Assembly (NCBI GenBank): GCA_025935735.1
Contig: JAICUS010000131.1
Location: forward strand, 1-12,103
Origin: Solirubrobacteraceae bacterium
GTDB lineage: Bacteria > Actinomycetota > Thermoleophilia > Solirubrobacterales > Solirubrobacteraceae
Direction: 5' to 3'
Length of the DNA: 12,103 nt
Below the pieces are notes generated by a model. The model had not been told where the DNA came from, did no database searches, and saw only the letters and a program-made list of their open reading frames with translations. The position numbers and the translations under genes are program-made. Of the stretch, positions 7,394-12,103 are shown piece by piece (the first letter of the stretch is position 1; the number at the start of each line of letters is the position of its first letter).

Positions 7394-8255
7394 CCGGCAG
7401 CAGGATGGCGTAGAGCGACGTCGTGCCGCAGATGTACAGGCGGTTGCGCTTGGGCCCGCCGAAGCACACGTTGGCCACGACCTCCGGCACCAGCACCTTG
7501 CCGAGCAGCGTGCCGTCCGGGTCATAGACGTGCACGCCGTCGGCCGCGCTCGTCCAGATCCGCCCCTCGGTGTCCAGCCGGAAGCCGTCGAACACGCCCG
7601 CCGTGCACTCGGCGAACACCTCGCCGCCCGACAGCGACAGGTCGTCGGCCACGTCGAAGACCCGGATGTGGTCCGGCCCGCCGGTGTCGGACACGTACAG
7701 GCGCCGCTCGTCGAGCGAGAACGCCAGCCCGTTCGGCCGCGCGAACCCGCCCGCGGCCACCGACAGCCCGCCGGCGGGGTCGATCCGGAACAGGAAACAC
7801 TCGTCCTGCTCCTGCGGCGAGCGGTGGCCCTCGTAGTCGGAGTCGATCCCGTAGGCCGGGTCGCTGAACCACACCGAGCCGTCCGAGCGGACCACGACGT
7901 CGTTGGGCGAGTTCAGCGGCTTGCCGTCGAAGGAGTCGGCCAGCACGCTGATCGACCCGTCGGGCTCGGTCCGCGTCACCCGCCGGTTGCCGTGCTCGCA
8001 GGACACGAGCCGGCCGAGCCGGTCGACCGTGTGCCCGTTCGTGTAGCCCGCGGGGGAGCGGAAGACGCCGACGCTGTCGGTCGCCTCGTCGTAGCGCAGC
8101 ATGCGGTCGTTCGGGATGTCCGACCACACGAGGTAGCGGCCGGCCGGGAAGTAGGCCGGCCCCTCCGCCCAGCGGCAGCCGGTGTAGAGGTGGTCGAGCC
8201 GGGCGTTCTTGTTGAAGCAGGCCCGGAACCGCTCGTCGAGGATCTCGTAGGTCAT
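7371..8255 (-). CDS. SMP-30/gluconolactonase/LRE-family lactonase
   Basis: A 294-residue six-bladed beta-propeller of the SMP-30/gluconolactonase family, of usual length and without a signal peptide. The divalent-metal ligands known for the family are present: E31 in 'WAEGPAYF', N118-D119 in 'LNSPNDVVV', N175 in 'RPNGLAFS' and D223 in 'FDGFRLD'. Such enzymes hydrolyse sugar lactones or related esters in the cytoplasm. Its ATG overlaps the stop of the F420-dependent glucose-6-phosphate dehydrogenase (ATGA, 8252-8255), so the two are co-translated. This makes 6-phosphogluconolactone, the product of that enzyme, a reasonable substrate. That is inference from context; the family is also annotated for gluconolactone and other lactones. 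Confidence 0.92.
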   Translation of the reverse strand: MTYEILDERFRACFNKNARLDHLYTGCRWAEGPAYFPAGRYLVWSDIPNDRMLRYDEATDSVGVFRSPAGYTNGHTVDRLGRLVSCEHGNRRVTRTEPDGSISVLADSFDGKPLNSPNDVVVRSDGSVWFSDPAYGIDSDYEGHRSPQEQDECFLFRIDPAGGLSVAAGGFARPNGLAFSLDERRLYVSDTGGPDHIRVFDVADDLSLSGGEVFAECTAGVFDGFRLDTEGRIWTSAADGVHVYDPDGTLLGKVLVPEVVANVCFGGPKRNRLYICGTTSLYAILLPVNGAKTF

Positions 8256-9244
8256 GAGCGCAGCAGGGGGAGGACGTCAGAGGCGAACTCGTCGATGAAG
8301 CGTTCCTGCTCGTCGCCGGGGAAGTGGAACACGAGCTCCTGGAACCCGAGGTCGATGTAGGGCCGGATCTTCTCGACGATCTCGTGCGGGTCGTCGGAGA
8401 CGATGAAGCGCGTGTGCGCGCGGTCGATCGCCCCGTCGGCCAGGCGCTCCATCTCCACGGGGTCCTCGACGCCCTCCTTCTCCTCGGGCGTCAGCGCCAG
8501 CGCGGCCCACCAGCCGCAGGCCTCGCGCGCCACCTCGCGGTCGCGGTCGTAGGACACCTTGATCTCGATCATGCGGCGGATCGTGTCGTAGTCGCGGCCG
8601 GCGCGCTCGGCGCCCTGGCGGACGTTGTCCAGCAGGTCGACGTAGAGCTGCGGGTCCTTGCCCGACGTGCAGATGAACCCGTCCCCGACGCGGCCGGCGA
8701 GCTTGGCGGCGAGCGGGCCGGAGGCGGCGACGTAGATCGGCACCGGCGTGTCGGGCCGGTCGTAGATCGTCGCCTTGCGCAGCTTGTAGTACTCGCCGTC
8801 GTGGTCGACGCGCTCCTCGGTCCACAGGCGCTTGATGACGTCGATCGCCTCGGCCATCTTGCGCCGCCGCTCCTTGCGGCCCGGGAACTCGCCGCCGGTG
8901 ATCGGCGTCTCGTTCATCGCCTCGCCCGTGCCGACGCCGAGGAACACGCGGCCGGGCGCGAGGCAGGCGAGCGTGGCGAACGCCTGGGCGACGATCGCCG
9001 GGTGGTAGCGCATCGTCGGCGTGAGGACGCTCGTGCCCAGCACGATGCGCTCGGTGGAGACGGCCGCCGCCCCGAGCCAGGGGAGCACGGCCGGCGCGTG
9101 GCCGCCGTGGTGGCGCCACGGCTGCAGGTGGTCGGAGACGCCGCACATCTCGAAGCCGCGCGCCTCCGCGTGCTTGACGAACCCGAGCAGCTCGGTTGGC
9201 CCGAACTGCTCGTTGGACGCCTTGTAGCCGAGGGTGAGGGTCAC
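8252..9244 (-). CDS. fgd: F420-dependent glucose-6-phosphate dehydrogenase (Fgd type)
   Basis: A 330-residue LLM-fold enzyme that would oxidise glucose-6-phosphate to 6-phosphogluconolactone and reduce F420 to F420H2 in the cytoplasm. Compared from memory with Mycobacterium tuberculosis Fgd1 it is alike throughout: 'LGYKASNEQFGP', 'VSDHLQPWRHHGGHAP', 'GTSVLTPTMRYHPAIVAQAF', 'RVFLGVGTGEAMNE' and 'GDGFICTSGK'. The catalytic H39, W43 and E108 correspond to Fgd1 H40, W44 and E109. The sugar-phosphate ligands K196, K256 and R279 correspond to K198, K259 and R283, so all three are kept. It starts with GTG (9244), which gives the normal N-terminus, and no clear Shine-Dalgarno precedes it. It is the first gene of a two-gene operon with the SMP-30 lactonase. 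A related F420-dependent sugar-phosphate dehydrogenase cannot be excluded. Confidence 0.9.
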   Translation of the reverse strand: MTLTLGYKASNEQFGPTELLGFVKHAEARGFEMCGVSDHLQPWRHHGGHAPAVLPWLGAAAVSTERIVLGTSVLTPTMRYHPAIVAQAFATLACLAPGRVFLGVGTGEAMNETPITGGEFPGRKERRRKMAEAIDVIKRLWTEERVDHDGEYYKLRKATIYDRPDTPVPIYVAASGPLAAKLAGRVGDGFICTSGKDPQLYVDLLDNVRQGAERAGRDYDTIRRMIEIKVSYDRDREVAREACGWWAALALTPEEKEGVEDPVEMERLADGAIDRAHTRFIVSDDPHEIVEKIRPYIDLGFQELVFHFPGDEQERFIDEFASDVLPLLRS

Positions 9245-9266
9245 CCGGCCACGGTATCGGAAGGAA

Positions 9267-9326
9267 AGGGGTCAGACCCCTCGCGGCCGCTCCGCGCGCG
9301 GAGCGGATGCGATGGGTCTGACCCCT
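9267..9326. repeat. REP-like nested palindromic element
   Basis: The outer arms are AGGGGTCAGACCCCT (9267-9281) and ATGGGTCTGACCCCT (9312-9326). They are inverted copies matching at 14 of 15 positions, and each is itself nearly palindromic. Between them is a perfect 20-bp palindrome, CCGCTCCGCGCGCGGAGCGG (9287-9306). It lies between the 3' end of the small exported-protein gene and the start of fgd. It may act as a terminator or mRNA-stabilising hairpin, although there is no T-tract. Its design resembles REP elements mobilised by REP-associated transposases. No transposase is in the window. Confidence 0.75.
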
Positions 9327-9341
9327 ACGCGCTGGGAGGCT

Positions 9342-9530
9342 TCAGGACCAGCTCGAGCGGTTCGCCGAGAACGTGGCGAAGCCGACGCCGGCGTCGTCGT
9401 CCGTGACGGTGACGACCTGCGCGTTGTCGGGGTTCCACGTGGCGGCGTGGGCGGACGAGGCCGCTGCGCCGAACGGGATCACGGCCGTGACCGCGATCGC
9501 GGCCAGGCGACGGATGATGGTGAGGGACAT
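9342..9530 (-). CDS. Small exported protein of unknown function, controlled by a c-di-GMP riboswitch
   Basis: I do not recognise a family. The 62-residue product starts at the ATG at 9530, which has a full AAGGAGG Shine-Dalgarno five bases upstream, the best in the window. An in-frame GTG at 9536 overlaps that site and is rejected. Residues 1-30 form a signal peptide: 'MSLTIIRR', a hydrophobic core and an 'SSAHA' signal-peptidase I site. The mature part is only about 32 residues, rich in Asp, Thr and Ser, starting near 'ATWNPDNAQ' and ending 'SANRSSWS', with no cysteine and no membrane anchor. A c-di-GMP-I aptamer fills its leader. The mature part is short enough that this could be a decayed 5' end of a longer gene, but the strong translation signal argues for a working small protein. 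Confidence 0.75.
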   Translation of the reverse strand: MSLTIIRRLAAIAVTAVIPFGAAASSAHAATWNPDNAQVVTVTDDDAGVGFATFSANRSSWS

Positions 9531-9531
9531 G

Positions 9532-9547
9532 GGCACCTCCTTGTGCC
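9532..9547 (-). promoter_or_regulatory. Shine-Dalgarno hairpin (expression platform) of the small exported-protein gene
   Basis: On the minus strand GGCAC (9547-9543) and GTGCC (9536-9532) form a perfect 5-bp stem whose six-base loop is AAGGAG. The Shine-Dalgarno is therefore in the loop and the top of the stem, one base before the ATG. It lies just downstream of the riboswitch aptamer and is the likely switch for translation. Whether c-di-GMP turns it on or off cannot be read from the sequence. Confidence 0.55.
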
Positions 9548-9561
9548 GGGGGACGGATGGG

Positions 9562-9645
9562 TTCCCAGGCTGGCGGCCGAGCTATCTCCCGGGGGAGACC
9601 TCTGGCTTTGCGTCCCCGCCTCGCGACGGGTTTGCCATTGAGACA
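9562..9645 (-). promoter_or_regulatory. Cyclic-di-GMP-I (GEMM-I) riboswitch
   Basis: On the minus strand the leader carries the GEMM-I signature in order. GGCAAACC (9636-9629) comes first. P2 is a 6-bp stem CCCGTC/GGCGGG (9630-9615) capped by the GNRA tetraloop GCGA. GGGACGCAAAGCC (9616-9604) follows, then a P3 hairpin (TCTCC/GGAGA around 9598-9585), and TAGC (9584-9581) leading into TCGGCCGCC. This matches the known Vibrio Vc2 aptamer, recalled from memory, including the G before CAAACC and the C of TAGC that contact the ligand. P1 pairs poorly as I can draw it, so the outer borders are approximate. It ends about 30 bases before the ATG of the small exported protein. It should bind c-di-GMP and control that gene in cis. 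Confidence 0.87.
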
Positions 9646-9653
9646 GACTGCTT

Positions 9654-9670
9654 GGACCGCTTATCGGTCC
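9654..9670 (-). terminator. Short hairpin between the FecR-like gene and the riboswitch
   Basis: On the minus strand GGACCG, the loop ATAAG and CGGTCC form a perfect 6-bp stem about 38 bases after the stop of the 9708-11309 gene and just 5' of the riboswitch. It could end the upstream transcript, but no U-tract follows. It could instead belong to the riboswitch leader. Confidence 0.35.
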
Positions 9671-9707
9671 GCCGATTCACCGGCTTGATGGGTCCTGGAC
9701 GAACGGT

Positions 9708-11309
9708 CTACCGATGGGCGCGAGCGAGGTACCGCTTCCCGGCCCGCACGACCACGGTCTTGTGGCGCACGTTGTCGCGCACGGCCACCACGCCGCGCAC
9801 CACCCGGGTCAGCGTCCCCGCGCACGAGTCCTGGACCAGCCAGCGGGTACCGCGCACCGTGGCCGCGCTGTAGCGGCCCTTGGTGCGGAACGAGCCCCTG
9901 CCGTCGCCCCACAGCCTGCGGGTCTTCGGCTTCTTCTTCGCCGCCGCGGCCGCCGCCTTGCCGCGCGGGCAGCGGGCCAGCGGCCCGTTGAGCGCGAACT
10001 GGGTGACGTGACCCGGCTGGGTGACCTTGAACTGCCCGGAGTAGAGCTGGACGGTCTGCACCTTGCCGGTCTTCGACGGCGCCGAGCTGAGGGCGATCCG
10101 GCCGTGGCGCACGTCCACCGACGCGCCCAGCGGCACCAGGCCCGCCTCGCTCAGCGGCACGAACCGCTTGGACCCCGGCAGCTTGACCAGCACCCTGCCG
10201 CTGATCCGCCGGACCGCCACGGACTGGTGGAACTCGGGCGGCGGGGCCGGGCCGACCGGCAGCACGCGCACCTGGGAGGCGGTCGTCCACACGGCGACGC
10301 CGACGTGGTCCGGCGCGGCGGCGACGCGCAGCTCGGCCGGCTCGCCGTCGGTCTGCGTGACCAGCACGCCCTGCTGCCCGTTGATGCCGTCGTCGGACAC
10401 CGCGTAGTGGAGCGCGATCCCGTCGGCCTCGAACGTCGGCCAGACGGCGTGGAAGCGCCCGCCGGCGTCCTGGGAGAGGTCGGCCTGCGCCGCCTCGCGG
10501 CCGGAGCCGAGGACGACCGGCGCGCCGAACGTCGTCCCGTTCCACTTGCGGGCCTCGAGGTCGCCGTTCGCGTTCTCGCCCAGCAGCACCAGCCCGCTCG
10601 GGCCGCCGGCCAGCCGCGGATAGGACTCGACGCCGAGGTCCACCGGCGCGCCCCAGGTCGCGCGGTCGTTGGCGTCGCCGCCGTTGTTGAGCCGGAACTG
10701 GGCGTTCCCGCTGCCGTCGTCGAAGATCGCGATCAGCCGCCCGTCGGGCGTGACGCCGACGGCGCCGTTGTAGAGGTGGTCGGCGGAAAGCAGCGCACTG
10801 GCCGTGTTGCCCGCGCCCATCGTCTGGAAGAAGGCGCCGCCGGTGTCAGCGTTCGTGACCCCGGACACGCCGCCCGGCCCGTTCACCGCCGCGTAGACCG
10901 TGATCGTGCCGACCTGCACGCCCGCGCTCCACGTGTTCCCGCCGTCCGGTGACGTGAACTGCAGCACCTGGGCGAAGTTCGCGCCGGCGAAGCCGTAGCG
11001 CGACTGGGTGATCTGCACCGTCGCGCCGGATCCCACGACGACGAACGGCTGCGAGAGCGAATAGGTCCCGTCGGGCACCGGGACCGGCGTGTCGGCGCAC
11101 GTCTTCGCCCCGCGCGGGAGCCGGCAGAAGTGCAGCGAGCGGGTGCCGCCGGGCTCGGTCCCGTTCCAGGCGAGATAGGCGGTGCCGGCGGCGTCGACCG
11201 CCAGGCCGGGGTCGGCGCCGGTGCCGACGACGAGGGGCGTGGCCGCGCGCGCGGGCGCGGCGATCAGAAGGGACGCGGCGACGACGGCCGCGGCGGCGAG
11301 CGTGCGCAA
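9708..11309 (-). CDS. Secreted protein: beta-propeller-like N-terminal region plus C-terminal FecR-like domain
   Basis: A 533-residue exported protein. Residues 1-22 are a signal peptide with an 'ARA' cleavage site; there is no second membrane segment or lipobox. Residues about 25-350 are made of repeating beta-rich units with Asp-box-like or sialidase-like phrases ('SPDGGNTWSAGV', 'VTPDGRLIAIFDDGSGN', 'VSDDGINGQ'), which suggests a propeller. Residues about 368-533 resemble FecR domains: 'SGRVLVKLPGSKRFVPLSEA', an Ala/Lys linker, then 'LWGDGRGSFRTKGRYSAATV' and 'GTRWLVQDSCAGTLTRVV'. I have seen this tail mainly in Solirubrobacterales secreted proteins. The start is TTG at 11309; an in-frame TGA upstream leaves no earlier start, and GAGAGGG lies eight bases before it. 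Function and ligand are unknown. The order of domains is seen; the propeller is inferred. Confidence 0.85.
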   Translation of the reverse strand: MRTLAAAAVVAASLLIAAPARAATPLVVGTGADPGLAVDAAGTAYLAWNGTEPGGTRSLHFCRLPRGAKTCADTPVPVPDGTYSLSQPFVVVGSGATVQITQSRYGFAGANFAQVLQFTSPDGGNTWSAGVQVGTITVYAAVNGPGGVSGVTNADTGGAFFQTMGAGNTASALLSADHLYNGAVGVTPDGRLIAIFDDGSGNAQFRLNNGGDANDRATWGAPVDLGVESYPRLAGGPSGLVLLGENANGDLEARKWNGTTFGAPVVLGSGREAAQADLSQDAGGRFHAVWPTFEADGIALHYAVSDDGINGQQGVLVTQTDGEPAELRVAAAPDHVGVAVWTTASQVRVLPVGPAPPPEFHQSVAVRRISGRVLVKLPGSKRFVPLSEAGLVPLGASVDVRHGRIALSSAPSKTGKVQTVQLYSGQFKVTQPGHVTQFALNGPLARCPRGKAAAAAAKKKPKTRRLWGDGRGSFRTKGRYSAATVRGTRWLVQDSCAGTLTRVVRGVVAVRDNVRHKTVVVRAGKRYLARAHR

Positions 11310-11339
11310 GGGCCGACCCTCTCATCAAAGGGCCGGCCC
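11308..11339. repeat. Direct repeat AAGGGCCGnCCC with a 20-bp period over a start codon
   Basis: AAGGGCCGACCC (11308-11319) and AAGGGCCGGCCC (11328-11339) match at 11 of 12 positions and are offset by 20 bp, about two helix turns. The second contains the perfect palindrome GGGCCGGCCC (11330-11339). The pair covers the TTG start and leader of the FecR-like gene and lies in the 43-bp gap after the ammonia-lyase. It may be a regulator site or the stem of a terminator. Confidence 0.45.
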
Positions 11340-11352
11340 GTGCAACCGCCCG

Positions 11353-12103
11353 TCAGGCGAGGCTCGCCGACAGCTCCCCGGAGCGGATGAGGTCGGCGAT
11401 CTCCGCGATGTCGCGATCCAGCCGCCGGTCGCCGTCCAGGAAGGCCACGCGCGCCCGGACCATGGCGAACGCGTCGCGGGCCTTCGGGCTCGCCTGCTCG
11501 ACCCCGCGCAGCTCGAGCGCCTGGCAGAGCGCGATCAGGTGCATGGCCGCGATGTCCTGGAGGATCTGCATGATCGTCCGGGCGTCGCGCGCGGCGATCG
11601 CGCCCATCGACACCTTGTCCTGGTTGTGGGCCTCGGTGGAGCGCGAGTGGATGCTCGCCGGGTTGCACAGCTTCAGCGCCTCGGCGGTCAGCGCCGAGCA
11701 GGCGATCTGCAGGCCCTTGAAGCCGTGGTGCAGGCCGGCCTCCGCATCCTCCGGGGCGAAGCGCGGGATGAGGTTCGGCGTCAGCCCGGCGTTGAACTTC
11801 TCGTCCACCACGAGCTCGAGCTGGCGGTCCAGCAGGTCGCACATGTTCGCGAGCGCGATCTTCAGCGCGTCCATCGCCTGCGCGATGTGCGAGCCGTAGA
11901 AGTTGCCGCCGCTCTGCACGCGGCCGGCGCCCGGGTCGAACAGCGGGTTGTCGTCGGAGGAGTTGACCTCGATCTCCACCCAGCGCTCGACCCACTCCAG
12001 CGTGTCGCGCAGCGCGCCGGTGATGTGCGGCGCGCAGCGGATCGAGTACTTGTCCTGCACCGCGCGGTCGAGCTCGCGAAAGCCCGCGCCGTGCAGCTCG
12101 CCC
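11353..12103 (-). CDS. Aromatic amino-acid ammonia-lyase (HAL/PAL/TAL family), C-terminal 249 residues, partial
   Basis: The frame is open to the window edge. The segment reads 'VQDKYSIRCAPHITGALRDT', with the family's QD-YS-RC motif, then 'EVNSSDDNPLFDP', 'GGNFYGSHIAQAMDALKIAL' and 'STEAHNQDKVSMGAIAARDA', all conserved active-site or tetramer segments of MIO-dependent lyases. The Ala-Ser-Gly triad that forms the MIO cofactor lies upstream, outside the window. The enzyme removes ammonia from histidine or an aromatic amino acid; the substrate-selecting residues are mostly outside, so hutH is not assigned. A GTG at 12060 could look like a start, but the reading frame and homology continue upstream of it. 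The FecR-like gene follows 43 bp downstream on the same strand. Confidence 0.92.
   Translation of the reverse strand, partial: GELHGAGFRELDRAVQDKYSIRCAPHITGALRDTLEWVERWVEIEVNSSDDNPLFDPGAGRVQSGGNFYGSHIAQAMDALKIALANMCDLLDRQLELVVDEKFNAGLTPNLIPRFAPEDAEAGLHHGFKGLQIACSALTAEALKLCNPASIHSRSTEAHNQDKVSMGAIAARDARTIMQILQDIAAMHLIALCQALELRGVEQASPKARDAFAMVRARVAFLDGDRRLDRDIAEIADLIRSGELSASLA

Noticed and set aside
9531..9707. Sigma-70-type promoter for the riboswitch transcript
   Set aside because: GATAAG near 9660 is inside a hairpin loop and stem, and the best hexamer 17 bases upstream matches the -35 consensus at only two of six positions.
9373..9873. Plus-strand frame across the riboswitch region
   Set aside because: It is antisense to the riboswitch and to the small exported-protein gene, and has no recognisable protein pattern or ribosome site.
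12058..12060. GTG as the start of the ammonia-lyase
   Set aside because: The frame and family-like sequence continue upstream to the window edge, and a start here would remove the MIO-forming domain.
1..12103. Defence island, prophage, CRISPR or secondary-metabolite cluster
   Set aside because: No repeat array, integrase, restriction, toxin or synthase genes were seen; the genes are ordinary metabolic, transport and regulatory families.

Overview
The window is very GC-rich (visibly over 70%), with strong G/C third-codon bias, GTG and TTG starts, two F420-type oxidoreductases and a secreted protein ending in a FecR-like module. As far as I recall, that module is typical of Solirubrobacterales/Thermoleophilia. 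I therefore infer a chromosomal segment of a Solirubrobacter- or Conexibacter-like actinobacterium. The taxonomic call is inference. I see no integrase, insertion sequence, tRNA, rRNA or CRISPR array.

Layout. 1-442 (-): start of an F420-type luciferase-like oxidoreductase, cut by the window edge. 508-2576 (+): a two-component operon, with an OmpR-type regulator and a histidine kinase overlapping by ATGA. 2573-4240 (-): an amino-acid permease resembling aspartate:proton symporters; its stop codon overlaps that of the kinase. 4370-5560 (+): a fused GT2 glycosyltransferase-GtrA membrane protein. 5502-5954 (-) and 6002-7393 (+): an AhpD-like protein divergent from a MocR/PdxR-type regulator, with an operator-like inverted repeat in the 47-bp gap. 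7371-8255 and 8252-9244 (-): an SMP-30/gluconolactonase-type protein overlapping by ATGA with an F420-dependent glucose-6-phosphate dehydrogenase. 9267-9326: a nested palindromic element. 9342-9530 (-): a small exported protein. 9562-9645 (-): a cyclic-di-GMP-I (GEMM-I) riboswitch upstream of it. 9708-11309 (-): a secreted protein with a FecR-like C-terminus. 11353-12103 (-): the C-terminal part of an aromatic amino-acid ammonia-lyase.

How the genes work together. The best functional unit is Fgd plus lactonase. Fgd would oxidise glucose-6-phosphate to 6-phosphogluconolactone while making F420H2, and the next gene of the operon could open that lactone. The first gene of the window belongs to the family that consumes or produces F420H2. 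The most striking regulatory unit is the c-di-GMP aptamer in front of a 62-residue exported protein whose Shine-Dalgarno lies in the loop of a small hairpin directly before the ATG.

The region is compact. All three convergent gene pairs overlap at their 3' ends (4, 59 and 23 bp). The longest non-coding stretches are 9531-9707 (riboswitch leader) and 4241-4369 (divergent promoter region). No gene-free stretch exceeds 300 bp.
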